Origin: a virus
IMG/VR virus record: IMGVR_UViG_3300025860_000003
Span: 1 to 64,000 of that record
Length of the DNA: 64,000 nt
Reading direction: 5' to 3' (one strand)
Below are positions 41,156-49,526 of the stretch, in pieces. The notes under the pieces were generated by a model. The model was not told the origin of the DNA and did not search any database. It saw nothing but the letters and a program-made list of their open reading frames with translations. The translations under genes were made by a program, and so were the position numbers. The stretch's first letter is position 1. Every line of letters begins with the position of its first letter.

Positions 41156-41620
41156 TTATTCGGTCAGACCAACGCTGTAGTGGGTCTTGCCGTCTACGCG
41201 AGCGGCTGTTAAGACGCTCTTGCGGTTATCTTCTGAACTCACATATGATACATGAACCCATCCTGAGTCGGGGATACCTGATGTATAGAACTCAAGGATC
41301 AGCTGATCAAAGTCGCAGTTGTCTTCAATCCACGTGGCGAGCTCATAGTTCGGAACTCCTGGAACTTCAATGTCTGCTGCCTGACCTTTACAGTGTTGTG
41401 ACTTTGAACTACCACCAACAGCTTCGTTTAATTCAGGACCACGATATCCGCTATTCAATACAGTAGGACCAAAATGATCACGAACCTTTTGTACTACCTT
41501 CTCGAATAATTCTACCGCTGCAGCCATGTGTTCTTCGTTAGGAGTATTATCAATTCCTTTACGTTCTGCTGTTTGGCTCTTTGTGAATTCAGCCAATGAG
41601 AAATTTTTACTTAGTTTCAT
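41156..41620 (-). CDS. Peptidase M15-type endolysin-like protein
   Basis: 154 aa. LSKNFSLAEFTKSQTAER opens the family, SSKSQHCKGQAADIEVPG carries the zinc-binding S-x-H-x(2)-G-x-A-x-D, and WVHVSYV gives the last His. M15_3 enzymes are D-Ala-D-Ala carboxypeptidases or L-Ala-D-Glu endopeptidases that cut peptidoglycan peptides. There is no signal peptide, so a holin is needed to export it if it is the lysis enzyme. Confidence 0.85.
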   Translation of the reverse strand: MKLSKNFSLAEFTKSQTAERKGIDNTPNEEHMAAAVELFEKVVQKVRDHFGPTVLNSGYRGPELNEAVGGSSKSQHCKGQAADIEVPGVPNYELATWIEDNCDFDQLILEFYTSGIPDSGWVHVSYVSSEDNRKSVLTAARVDGKTHYSVGLTE

Positions 41621-41628
41621 ACGTCAAC

Positions 41629-41997
41629 CTATACAAATTTGTTCATGTTTGGTGCCCAGTAATTTGGACCTTTTAATACTTTACCGTCTTCACGATAGAT
41701 AGGACTGCCATCTTCACCTAGCTTGCTCATATTTGATTCATGAACTTCACTGAATGTTGCGTCTAGATCAATGCCATATGCAGCGCCAGCACCATAGACA
41801 ACATACAACAGGTCAGTAAGAGCATCAGCTATCTCAGCCATGTCTTTTTGATCAACAGCCTCACACAATTCTTGTAGCTCTTCAGCAATCAACTCAATAC
41901 GAAGATCCGCAATATCGTCCCCAGCCCAATCGGGATCAGACTTCACTTCTTGTCCAAACGTGTTCATAAAATCTTTAACTTTTTCATAATTACTCAT
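41629..41997 (-). CDS. MazG-like pyrophosphohydrolase
   Basis: 122 aa. LRIELIAEELQELCEAV and AEIADALTDLLYVVYGAGAAYGI supply the two E-x-x-E/D metal sites of the MazG/PRA-PH fold; EVHESNMSKL and GKVLKGPNYWAP follow. It should hydrolyse a nucleotide to monophosphate and pyrophosphate; phage MazG proteins favour dCTP and dGTP among marine relatives. It stands alone downstream of regA. Confidence 0.85.
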   Translation of the reverse strand: MSNYEKVKDFMNTFGQEVKSDPDWAGDDIADLRIELIAEELQELCEAVDQKDMAEIADALTDLLYVVYGAGAAYGIDLDATFSEVHESNMSKLGEDGSPIYREDGKVLKGPNYWAPNMNKFV

Positions 41998-42016
41998 AAT
42001 ATACTCTTTTGTGTGT

Positions 42017-42406
42017 TTAGAATTTCTTGCCGATGTTATACTTAGTTTCCAATGCCCACTCGTCTTTCTCTTTATATGGAAGGACTTTAATTTGGTTTAA
42101 TGGGGCAATTGGCTCTTTGCTCTTCTCCGCATCCACTAACTTAATCAAACCCCATTCAGCTAGTAAATTTGCGATTGTATTACGTCTGCCGACATCTTCA
42201 ATGCCAAAGTTACTTGGCTTACCGTCTAATGCAAATAGTTCTTTAAAGTGGACAATGTAATACTTACCTTGCTTATGCAAGATATGGCATGATTGATACA
42301 GTGTTTTGTTTTTGTGTGAAGCCACGCCAATGCGTGTGAGTGTTTCGCGGATCTTCAGAAAATCGTCATCATCCTTTAATACTACTTCCACCAGACTATC
42401 CAGCAT
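42017..42406 (-). CDS. regA: RegA translational repressor
   Basis: 129 aa from ATG 42406 (a GTG nine bases upstream is the alternative). DFLKIRETLTRIGVASHKNKTLYQSCHILHKQGKYYIVHFKE is nearly the T4 RegA N-terminal domain; DEWALETKYNIG matches the end. RegA binds the starts of early mRNAs and blocks ribosomes. It directly follows gene 62, as in T4, and is usually self-regulated. Confidence 0.95.
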   Translation of the reverse strand: MLDSLVEVVLKDDDDFLKIRETLTRIGVASHKNKTLYQSCHILHKQGKYYIVHFKELFALDGKPSNFGIEDVGRRNTIANLLAEWGLIKLVDAEKSKEPIAPLNQIKVLPYKEKDEWALETKYNIGKKF

Positions 42407-42800
42407 GTTTCCCACCCTTATCCATTCTTGTTTTTATATCACTGATTTGGTCAGCAGTAAGAATGGTGAGGGCTTGGTGGGCTTTAATATCGCTGTATCC
42501 ATAATATTCTTTGACACACGCCACGTCACTATCTTTCTGCTTCTTTTCCCATTTAGCATAACGCTTTTTGGGTCTAACAGTATTTATAAAAAACTGAAAC
42601 TGCGGCTTCTTATCTAGATAGTGGCGTGTGTTCATTTCATTAGCAAGAGCGATTGTGTCCGTATGATATGACAACGCACGGTTTGTTAAGAATGGCTCAT
42701 AACCTTTCTCGGCAAGTTGATCATTAGCAGTACCAGTCATCAAGTCGACCTTGGAACTGTTGATAGCATTGATGTAGTCGAAAGGATTTGCTTTTGCCAT
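42396..42800 (-). CDS. 62: Clamp loader small subunit (gp62-type)
   Basis: 134 aa, shorter than T4 gp62 (187). NPFDYINAINSSKVDLMTG, PFLTNRALSYHTDTIALANEMN, FFINTVRPKKRYAKW and VKEYYGYSDIKAHQALTIL match gp62 of marine T4-like phages. It pairs with gp44 to load gp45. It sits between regA and a small gene, overlapping both. Gene 44 is 3 kb away. Confidence 0.85.
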   Translation of the reverse strand: MAKANPFDYINAINSSKVDLMTGTANDQLAEKGYEPFLTNRALSYHTDTIALANEMNTRHYLDKKPQFQFFINTVRPKKRYAKWEKKQKDSDVACVKEYYGYSDIKAHQALTILTADQISDIKTRMDKGGKHAG

Positions 42801-43033
42801 TATGAGTAATCATCCAATTTGTTGATCTGTAGGAATGTGTTCCATAGTTTTTGGAACCTCAACTCATATAAGTCGCCTATACCTGTCAATTGATTGCTCA
42901 ATTGGTCTTGATGTTTAGGATCAAGTCCCTTATACATATCGGTGTCGACAATTATTTCTGCCATGAGTTTAGTGTCATCAACTACATTCCAACAATTCAT
43001 TATAGCAGCTTCTAAATCAAAACGGTCGTTCAT
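42800..43033 (-). CDS. Conserved 77-aa phage protein
   Basis: MNDRFDLEAAIMNCWNVVDD, then helices and LYELRFQKLWNTFLQIN. A similar short protein stands near gene 62 in marine T4-like phages, as I recall. One-base overlaps on both sides. Function unknown. Confidence 0.65.
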   Translation of the reverse strand: MNDRFDLEAAIMNCWNVVDDTKLMAEIIVDTDMYKGLDPKHQDQLSNQLTGIGDLYELRFQKLWNTFLQINKLDDYS

Positions 43034-43626
43034 TATTCGTCTCCTGCAACGATGTCAATGAGCTTTTGCATGCGCATAACATCCATAACAATATCATGGC
43101 GTGGATCGTGACCCACGAATTTGTCGGCTAACTCTTCAGGTATAAACGAATTCTTCAGAGGCGAGCCATATGATAAACCCTCAATGAATGATCGAGTATC
43201 TCGAATCAACCACCAGTCAAACGGATCTTTCTCGCCAGAGTGCGCAAGTAATGTCCGTAGAAAGATAGGATCAAATGAGTTGCCTCGTGTCCAGACCTTT
43301 CTTACTGGCGCTACATCAAGTTTATCACAGAACCAATTATACAACTCTTTGACTGATTTGTCAAGCGGCGATGGAGCTAGTAACGCTTGCGCTTCTTTGG
43401 GCTGATTCTTCCACCAAGCCAAAGTGCTCTTCTGGATGTTGCGTCCAAGTTTAACCTGCTCAGCAACATCAAACTTAATCATATGAGTGTCAGCAAGTAG
43501 CTCTTCATAGGTGTATGGATTCTTCAGGAATCTCTTATCGTCATACTGGAGAACAGCCAAGCTAACCGCAACACCATTCACCATATCTTGACTTAATGTT
43601 TCAAAGTCATATATCACACTATTCAT
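43033..43626 (-). CDS. dexA: DexA-like 3'-5' exonuclease
   Basis: 197 aa. YDFETLSQDMVNGVAVSLAVLQYD holds exo motif I (D-x-E), WTRGNSFDPIFLRTLL motif II, and HDPRHDIVMDVMRMQ the H-x(4)-D motif III. The KSTLAWWKNQPKEAQALLAPS segment matches T4 DexA. It degrades DNA from the 3' end. It has moved into the clamp-loader region, unlike T4. Confidence 0.88.
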   Translation of the reverse strand: MNSVIYDFETLSQDMVNGVAVSLAVLQYDDKRFLKNPYTYEELLADTHMIKFDVAEQVKLGRNIQKSTLAWWKNQPKEAQALLAPSPLDKSVKELYNWFCDKLDVAPVRKVWTRGNSFDPIFLRTLLAHSGEKDPFDWWLIRDTRSFIEGLSYGSPLKNSFIPEELADKFVGHDPRHDIVMDVMRMQKLIDIVAGDE

Positions 43627-44332
43627 ATTTCCATCCTATAGGGGTTTTGTTGCAGTGGTCGTTATAATCTTCTTCCTGATGCCATGATGATGCCCAATGG
43701 TGGACTGCATATGCTTCAGGGCATGTTTCAGCAAAGTCTTCATTCCTTCTATCCATCTCATCCCAGAGATATGGATATAACAGTTCACGCGGAACAGCCT
43801 TTTCATATCCTGCAGTGTCGCTGAAAAATACTGTACCATATTTCTTTTGCGCAGGGTACACAAACCCTTCATTCATCAATGTCAGCTGGGCTTGGGTTTC
43901 TTTGATGTGCTGGTGTCGGGCATAACAACCCTCAACAAGGTCGTGCATCTCGACACCACCCTTTGCTGAGGCTATGAACGCATTACACATATATTCATCG
44001 CTCTCAGCCCCAGCAACAAAACTCTTTCCACTCATAAGATCATCAATAGGCTTCAGACATTCATAATCAATATCAGTATAAACTCCACCATATCTAAACA
44101 GTATCTCATATCTCAACAAATCAGACACTTCAGCCAAAGATGTCGCATATTCAGCTATATATGAGTTCTTGAACAAAAACCCATCAAGCCTAGCTACACG
44201 TAGAGCATTCTCATCCCAGACAATAAATTCCCATTCTGGATTATGCTTCTTCCATGTTGATTGCCAATACTTTTGCTCTGCGCTTAATCTTCCACCACCC
44301 AGCCATATTTGGTGTATTATTTTAGGTATCAT
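43619..44332 (-). CDS. GT32-like glycosyltransferase
   Basis: 237 aa. MIPKIIHQIWLGGG, LLRYEILFRYGGVYTDIDYECLKP (D-x-D) and HHWASSWHQEE are standard for the GT32/capsular sugar transferases. Distant paralog of 12639-13364. Acceptor unknown. Overlaps dexA by 8 bp and the next gene by 4. Confidence 0.85.
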   Translation of the reverse strand: MIPKIIHQIWLGGGRLSAEQKYWQSTWKKHNPEWEFIVWDENALRVARLDGFLFKNSYIAEYATSLAEVSDLLRYEILFRYGGVYTDIDYECLKPIDDLMSGKSFVAGAESDEYMCNAFIASAKGGVEMHDLVEGCYARHQHIKETQAQLTLMNEGFVYPAQKKYGTVFFSDTAGYEKAVPRELLYPYLWDEMDRRNEDFAETCPEAYAVHHWASSWHQEEDYNDHCNKTPIGWKYE

Positions 44333-44772
44333 ACTTCCACCACATTAAGAGTCCCAGTCAAAAGGCATTCATTGCCAGACAATTCATATCCATTCTCTTC
44401 AAGGTCAAACATAACCATATTACCAGACGCTTCATATAGACTGGTGACATGCTTTCGATTATCTTCTTCCCACCATCCTTCAGTAAGGAACACCTCTGAA
44501 ACGCTCGAGCGTTTAACGCTCTCAAAGCAAGACATATTTTCCCATTCCTCAAACACCGCATCTGGATCTAAATCACAATTACTGTCACCAGTACTTATAA
44601 GATTCATCAAAGCAATCTCATCTTCGGTCTGCGGAGTAACTTCAATCGAGCCAGTTTGCCATACACTCTCTAGAACAACAATCTCAGCATCACGAGCATA
44701 TGTCTCTGTTGTGCAGAAGCACCCATTCTCTTTAGGGCTTAACTTATATGTTTTACCAATTTCTATTCTCAT
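44329..44772 (-). CDS. Conserved acidic phage protein (paralog B)
   Basis: 147 aa from ATG 44772. IEIGKTYKLSPKENGCFCTTETY and LESVWQTGSIEVTPQTEDEIALMN align with the N-terminal part of the gene at 32650-33108; the tail differs (WEEWENMSCFESV). Function unknown. Confidence 0.65.
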   Translation of the reverse strand: MRIEIGKTYKLSPKENGCFCTTETYARDAEIVVLESVWQTGSIEVTPQTEDEIALMNLISTGDSNCDLDPDAVFEEWENMSCFESVKRSSVSEVFLTEGWWEEDNRKHVTSLYEASGNMVMFDLEENGYELSGNECLLTGTLNVVEV

Positions 44773-44773
44773 T

Positions 44774-45301
44774 TCAATCCCATAAACTTTGATAGTATTT
44801 GCCGAACAACATGAAGCCATTTGCAATACGATCTTGTTCTAATTTTAAACCTTCAAGATCTAACTTGTAAGTATGACCTTCACCCTTTTCCCAAGTGTAT
44901 CCAATCTCGGTTCCATCTTTACCTATAACTGGAATGCTATCATAATCGATCTCGCCAGTAGAATACTTATCTTCCCAATCATTTAGTTTAGACTCGAAGG
45001 CAAAGATCATCTCAGACATTACCCAATCCCATCGATCATGAACCATTAGCTCACCTTCACCCTCAGAACTTCTTAAAGCCTCAGGCACATCTTCGTCATC
45101 GACCAATGCTGATCCATGCTTAGTCTTCGCTAGTTGATATAGCATAGGGATAATAATATGAGCTAGTGTAGTGTCCATGCTCCACGTATCGTAGTTATGG
45201 ATCTTCACTTTAACCTTTGGAGTAGGAGCATAATCAAACCAATCATGCAAATAGTTATGATACCAACGCCAAGTTGGATATTTACCGATTTTAACTTTCA
45301 T
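44774..45301 (-). CDS. Conserved phage protein, 175 aa
   Basis: Start ATG 45301 (MKVKIGKYPTWRWYHNYLHD). The block IHNYDTWSMDTTLAHIIIPML...KTKHGSALVDDEDVPEALRS looks conserved in T4-like phages; YTWEKGEGHTYKLDLEGLKLEQDRIANGF follows. No known activity. Confidence 0.65.
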   Translation of the reverse strand: MKVKIGKYPTWRWYHNYLHDWFDYAPTPKVKVKIHNYDTWSMDTTLAHIIIPMLYQLAKTKHGSALVDDEDVPEALRSSEGEGELMVHDRWDWVMSEMIFAFESKLNDWEDKYSTGEIDYDSIPVIGKDGTEIGYTWEKGEGHTYKLDLEGLKLEQDRIANGFMLFGKYYQSLWD

Positions 45302-45305
45302 TACA

Positions 45306-45986
45306 TTACCCTGCGAATGATGTCCAGAGTTCCATCGCTTCTTCAAGCGATTCAACTTGGAAGTTTATTTGGTTCTTGTTAGACTTTGAGTCAAGCGTGT
45401 ACTCGCTCAGCACTTCATCACACTTAGCAACAAGTGCTTTGAAATACTTATCACCATTTGCTTTCACATAACAAGTGATCTGTGGGTCTTTGGTTTGAAC
45501 CTTAATGCCAAAGTATATATTATCTTTCGCAGGAGTCTCAATAATGTAAGACGATGCACGAGTCTCGGTGTATCCAATATTGTTGAACACTTCACTGTTA
45601 GATAGAACGAGATCCGAGATCTCAGAGAACATATTACGCTGGCTGTCGACATACGAACCAAACAATTTAGATAAATCTGCCATAACAAAACAATCCTTAT
45701 AATGACCAGAGACTGAGTTGTCTTCTGGCGACCAATGTGCTATCAAGTAAGACTCAAGGACAAACGAAGCATCCTTTTCATCCAGTTTAAATTTCTCAAG
45801 GTTTCTTGCTACAATGACGCAATCGTCAATACTATAACCCTTGTCTTTCAGGTGGGATAAACATCTTCCACCAGTGCCTTTACCAACATATGCTGGACCA
45901 GCACCCAAGGTACGACTGCGATACATGTAGACATAATCACCTAGTGTATCAAAGAACGCTGCAGTAGGTTTGATTGGAGAGAACAT
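45306..45986 (-). CDS. GIY-YIG (LEM3-like) nuclease candidate
   Basis: 226 aa. YVYMYRSRTLGAGPAYVGKGTGGRCLSHL matches the LEM-3/GIY-YIG start (Y-x-Y ... Y-V-G-K-G ... R), and YIETP and a second domain follow. It stands between genes 44 and 62, which are adjacent in T4, so it is possibly a free-standing homing nuclease or its remnant. Catalytic Glu not clearly placed. Confidence 0.55.
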   Translation of the reverse strand: MFSPIKPTAAFFDTLGDYVYMYRSRTLGAGPAYVGKGTGGRCLSHLKDKGYSIDDCVIVARNLEKFKLDEKDASFVLESYLIAHWSPEDNSVSGHYKDCFVMADLSKLFGSYVDSQRNMFSEISDLVLSNSEVFNNIGYTETRASSYIIETPAKDNIYFGIKVQTKDPQITCYVKANGDKYFKALVAKCDEVLSEYTLDSKSNKNQINFQVESLEEAMELWTSFAG

Positions 45987-46928
45987 TTACTTCCACTCAC
46001 AATCAATCATCATCTCAGTCAACATAGCCATCATGTTGATCTCAGCATCTGCCGCAAACGCAGCTTTGTACTGATAGTCGGCTAGGGTAACAACCACTTG
46101 TGGAACACTGTTCGGCGCAACATACTCACCAGCAGTATCGTAGATTTTACGGAATGTTTGAGACGTATCGCCATCCACATTCTGAGCAACCCACTTACGA
46201 ACCTTGGTGAACTCTTTTGCTTTCATTGAAGCCATCAAGTCTTTCAGGTTTAAGTCTGCATAGTTTACTAGGATGCCAGAATCAATCTTACCAGTGCCAG
46301 CATAACGCTGTAATTCATTCAAGACTCTGCGGTTATCGGGGAAGTGGCGCTTCACAACCTCAGCGACCACCTGCTTATCATACTCCACATTCTCAGTGTC
46401 AAGAATACTAGAGACACGCTTGAATAGTTGAGCCGCAAGTTTAGGTTTATCAGAAGCAGCCATCTTGAACTCAACGACAGAACATCGTGAGTGTAGCGGA
46501 GCAATGATCTTGTTCACAAAGTTACATGTCAGGATAAACCCACAGTTGGCGCTATACTCTTCCATAAAGTTGCGAAGAGCTGGTTGGACTGTCTCAGCAT
46601 TAAGATAGTCCGCTTCGTCTAGGATGACATACTTTCTGCCACCCGCCAAAGACATAGACGAGGCGAATCCTTTTATCTTAGTGCGTAGCGTATCAATCAA
46701 ACGTCCCTCATCGGATCCGTTGATTACGATATAGTCACAACCCAGCTCTTCAAGCATTGCTTTGGCGATAGTCGTTTTACCAACACCTGCGGTGCCAGTG
46801 AGTAGTAAGTTTGGAACATTTTTATTATCAACAAATGTCTGGAATGTTTCTTTCAGAGCATTAGGTAGGATTGCGTCAGCCACGGTCTGTGGACGATACT
46901 TCTCAACATACAAAAATTCATTCAACAT
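45987..46928 (-). CDS. 44: Clamp loader large subunit (gp44-type)
   Basis: 313 aa AAA+ ATPase. LLLTGTAGVGKTTIAKAML (Walker A), YVILDEADYLNAETVQPALRNFMEE (Walker B DEAD), FILTCNFVNKIIAPLHSRCSVVEF (sensor 1 and SRC Arg finger). It opens gp45 around primed DNA together with gp62. It has a perfect promoter 29 bp upstream. Confidence 0.95.
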   Translation of the reverse strand: MLNEFLYVEKYRPQTVADAILPNALKETFQTFVDNKNVPNLLLTGTAGVGKTTIAKAMLEELGCDYIVINGSDEGRLIDTLRTKIKGFASSMSLAGGRKYVILDEADYLNAETVQPALRNFMEEYSANCGFILTCNFVNKIIAPLHSRCSVVEFKMAASDKPKLAAQLFKRVSSILDTENVEYDKQVVAEVVKRHFPDNRRVLNELQRYAGTGKIDSGILVNYADLNLKDLMASMKAKEFTKVRKWVAQNVDGDTSQTFRKIYDTAGEYVAPNSVPQVVVTLADYQYKAAFAADAEINMMAMLTEMMIDCEWK

Positions 46929-46956
46929 AATATAGTTTTCTCCTCAATATACATCT

Positions 46957-46985
46957 ATTATACTACAAGATAGGTGGTATGTCAA
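46957..46985 (-). promoter_or_regulatory. Consensus sigma70 promoter of gene 44
   Basis: TTGACA, 17 bp, TATAAT on the minus strand, both boxes perfect; it overlaps the last codon of the sulfotransferase gene. Confidence 0.9.
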
Positions 46986-47746
46986 GCGGAAAATGGTACA
47001 ACCGCACCTCTACCGCCTGACTGATAGTAGAAGTTGTATGTGTCTGGCAGGTCTAATTTGAGGTCTTCGGGGATGTTGATGTCCCTTGATACCATGCCTC
47101 TCTCAAACTCATAGTTAAATGTCACTAGATCTAGATGATGAGCTTCAGTGATTATATCAACCACATCATCAGTGTAGTAACTCCGATAGTCATACTCCCT
47201 CATCGATGAGTTCCAATATGCGAGTTTGGAGAAACTGGGCAGACCAATTGCATCCGCGACTATTTTCCAGTCTTGTTTTATAGACTCATAACGACCAATG
47301 AAGTTCATGAGACTATTACCATCGGGATCAATGAAGTTGCCGATCTGCGGTCTGATGCAAAAGCCTCTGTTCCATTGGTAGTCGTAGTCGGATGATTCAA
47401 CGTCCAGCACTACAGCTTCATCGTATCTCCACTTAACCCAGTCGGCGAAAGACACATCCCACTTACATTCAGCGATACACTGAGAAGCGTATATACTCAC
47501 CTCACGATCAAACGGATTTCTGACAAAGCCAAACTTATAGCGTGTGTCGAATGTTTCCTTTGGCAATACGCGAGAGGCTTCATATGCTATTCCGTGTTGA
47601 GGAACAACACCGCTATGATCACAGAGAGCGTCATATGTAGACGAACCACCCTCTGTATCACAGACAGTCATGTCAGTCGGTCTAAGCCAATCAAGCATAC
47701 TGGTTCCAGCAGCTTTTGGGTTATGGACAAATATCCATTTAGTCAC
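46982..47746 (-). CDS. Sulfotransferase-like protein
   Basis: 254 aa. The PAPS 5'-phosphosulfate loop is IFVHNPKAAGTSMLDWL and the 3'-phosphate strand FGFVRNPFDREVSIY, the pair that defines carbohydrate-type sulfotransferases. FNYEFERGMV near the end is the usual C-terminal region. It may sulfate a host or phage glycan; PAPS would come from the host. It is close to the FkbM-like methyltransferase and glycosyltransferases. Confidence 0.82.
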   Translation of the reverse strand: MTKWIFVHNPKAAGTSMLDWLRPTDMTVCDTEGGSSTYDALCDHSGVVPQHGIAYEASRVLPKETFDTRYKFGFVRNPFDREVSIYASQCIAECKWDVSFADWVKWRYDEAVVLDVESSDYDYQWNRGFCIRPQIGNFIDPDGNSLMNFIGRYESIKQDWKIVADAIGLPSFSKLAYWNSSMREYDYRSYYTDDVVDIITEAHHLDLVTFNYEFERGMVSRDINIPEDLKLDLPDTYNFYYQSGGRGAVVPFSA

Positions 47747-48005
47747 TGATCGGTCTCCATCCAGTCACAGTATTGGTGCGGAATGATCTCCACGCCTTAA
47801 CATCAATTCCCCAAACAGGGATGTCAGCAGAGCCACCAGAAACAGAACTCACGGTGATAGCAGAGCCAGACTCCTCCAAGATTATCTCAGGATTGAGAGT
47901 ACAAGGCATCACCCTTGTACCCCCATCATTGATCTTCTCAAAAGTAACTTCGACCACACCCTCTTTGAGGTGTTTGATCAAGTCATTAACCACAGACGTC
48001 AACAT
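47739..48005 (-). CDS. WYL_2 / SH3-barrel protein, second copy
   Basis: 88 aa. VEVTFEKINDGGTRVMPCTLNPEI and GIDVKAWRSFRTNTVTGW share the V-x-F-x-K, R-V-M-x-C-T-L and WRSFR pattern with 2809-3090. SH3-like barrel family (DUF2693). Overlaps the neighbours by 8 and 1 bp. Confidence 0.7.
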   Translation of the reverse strand: MLTSVVNDLIKHLKEGVVEVTFEKINDGGTRVMPCTLNPEIILEESGSAITVSSVSGGSADIPVWGIDVKAWRSFRTNTVTGWRPISD

Positions 48006-48265
48006 TACTTCAACACCGTTTCGTACAATGCCTCAACATCTTCCATCTCACCAACAGTCTCGCTTAGATTCTGTTTGTGGAAGATTTTAGCCAATTTGTT
48101 CAGGTACTTCTTTGGCACATCAACGTCATCAGCAAGAGCTTCAATCGCTTCTTTGATGAATTCACGCTCTGCTTCCATCCGTGTGTACGAGTTGCTGATC
48201 TCTTCCATACAACCTTTGATTCGTTCTTTGTCTGAATCGCTAGACGGTAAAATAATATTGCTCAT
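48005..48265 (-). CDS. dsbA: DsbA-like dsDNA-binding protein
   Basis: 86 aa, T4 DsbA size (89). REFIKEAIEALADDVDVPKKYLNKLAKIFHKQNLSETVGEMEDVEALYETV aligns with the T4 DsbA core (DELGVDGKMFNRLLALYHKDN...VVELYDTV). T4 DsbA binds double-stranded DNA and helps transcription at late promoters. Here it lies between WYL_2 and the methyltransferase. Confidence 0.8.
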   Translation of the reverse strand: MSNIILPSSDSDKERIKGCMEEISNSYTRMEAEREFIKEAIEALADDVDVPKKYLNKLAKIFHKQNLSETVGEMEDVEALYETVLK

Positions 48266-48301
48266 TGTGTTTCTCCATTGTAAAGTTATATTTCAATTTA
48301 A

Positions 48302-48862
48302 TTATATCACACCATAAATATCTTCAGACTCAACCCATGTCATATAACCTTGCTTATGCAAGATGTTTGTGATAAGGCTATCATCTATGTGCGCATGCTC
48401 AATCTTAACAAATGTGGGTTTAACTTTCCAGCTGTACACGCCGAGGATATTTAACTCATGCCCCTCAACGTCGATCTTCATGAAGTCAATATGACCAATC
48501 TCGTTTTCTATGAGATAAGTGTCCAGTCTACAACATGGCACTTCAATCCTATCCAACAGAAGATGGGCGTTAGCTGGGCGACTGAACATGCGCCCACCTA
48601 AATGATCCGCATCGTCCACAACACCAATCCCACGCGCCCAGTCATCGGTTTGAATGCTTTGGTTGAACGCAACTGTACCATTCTTATTCGATACAGCCAT
48701 GTTATCAACTTTGACATCATATTGGGCTGTCTTGTTAGCCATAATTTCAGCATAACGTGGATCAGCCTCAATCATATATCCAGACCAACCTGCTTCAGCG
48801 AGAGGAAGACACGTGTCAAAATCACACGTGCCTATCTCTAGGAAGACTTTCCCATTACCCAT
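48302..48862 (-). CDS. FkbM-type SAM methyltransferase
   Basis: 186 aa from ATG 48862, overlapping the gp45 stop by 8 bp. VFLEIGTCDFDTCLPLAEAGWSGYMIEADP is the SAM site (D/E-x-G), and RLDTYLIENEIGHIDFMKIDVEGHELNILGVY the FkbM catalytic region. O-methylation of a sugar or similar small group is the family role. Confidence 0.85.
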   Translation of the reverse strand: MGNGKVFLEIGTCDFDTCLPLAEAGWSGYMIEADPRYAEIMANKTAQYDVKVDNMAVSNKNGTVAFNQSIQTDDWARGIGVVDDADHLGGRMFSRPANAHLLLDRIEVPCCRLDTYLIENEIGHIDFMKIDVEGHELNILGVYSWKVKPTFVKIEHAHIDDSLITNILHKQGYMTWVESEDIYGVI

Positions 48863-49523
48863 TGTATTTGCTTCCAGCCTCAGTAGCAACCCAATACTCA
48901 ACAACAGAGCCGAGGAAGTGGGAGATGCCTTTAGACGATACACTAACCTTATAATCATCAGACATAAACTTCAGATTCTCGGTCTTGAAGATGAACTCAA
49001 ACTCAGCTTCAGTGTTACCAACCGACAGACCAAACTCATTAGAAGTTGGATTCTTTGTATCAGTAGCAACCAAAGAGACAGTGCCGTCCGAACCACGAAC
49101 AACAACTTCAGGCAATGACAGTTGATTCGCAGCGTTGACAACTTTCTTATAGTTGGCAGCGGTCATATCAAATTGAACTTCAGGATCAGGCAGCTCAAGA
49201 TTCTTCTCGGGTGGAGAAGTTATCATTGACGGATCAGTGTATGTGTAGCGACATTGACTACTTGGTTGTGACGCTTCACTGACGGTTAGTGACGATGAGC
49301 CGAAGTCAAAGACAGCATCCTCAAACAAACTAGTCAACCCAAGAAACTGATTCATCTCATAGATGGCAAAGTCTTGTGGGAATGATTCACTTACAACAGC
49401 AGACGCAAGGATGTTCTTCTGGGGTGATACAGTTCGTAACACGTTGCCAGTCTTAAATGATAACGATGGATTTATCGTTGAGAAGTTCTTTAAAACTTCA
49501 AAGGTGCTTTCACTAATTTTCAT
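48855..49523 (-). CDS. 45: Sliding clamp (gp45-type)
   Basis: 222 aa, T4 gp45 length (228). Two beta-clamp-like halves: FSTINPSLSFKTGNVLRTVSPQKNILASA, FPQDFAIYEMNQFLGLTSLF, FDMTAANYKKVVNAANQLSLPEV, ISHFLGSVVEYWVATEAG. It tethers polymerase and other clamp-binding proteins to DNA and, in T4, activates late transcription. Its partners here probably include the proteins ending in LE-x-FF. Confidence 0.93.
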   Translation of the reverse strand: MKISESTFEVLKNFSTINPSLSFKTGNVLRTVSPQKNILASAVVSESFPQDFAIYEMNQFLGLTSLFEDAVFDFGSSSLTVSEASQPSSQCRYTYTDPSMITSPPEKNLELPDPEVQFDMTAANYKKVVNAANQLSLPEVVVRGSDGTVSLVATDTKNPTSNEFGLSVGNTEAEFEFIFKTENLKFMSDDYKVSVSSKGISHFLGSVVEYWVATEAGSKYNG

Positions 49524-49526
49524 AAT

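Noticed and set aside
42581-42588. TATAAATA late promoter inside gene 62
   Set aside because: It lies in coding sequence and downstream regA and gp62 belong to an early-type cluster; kept only as a possible chance match.
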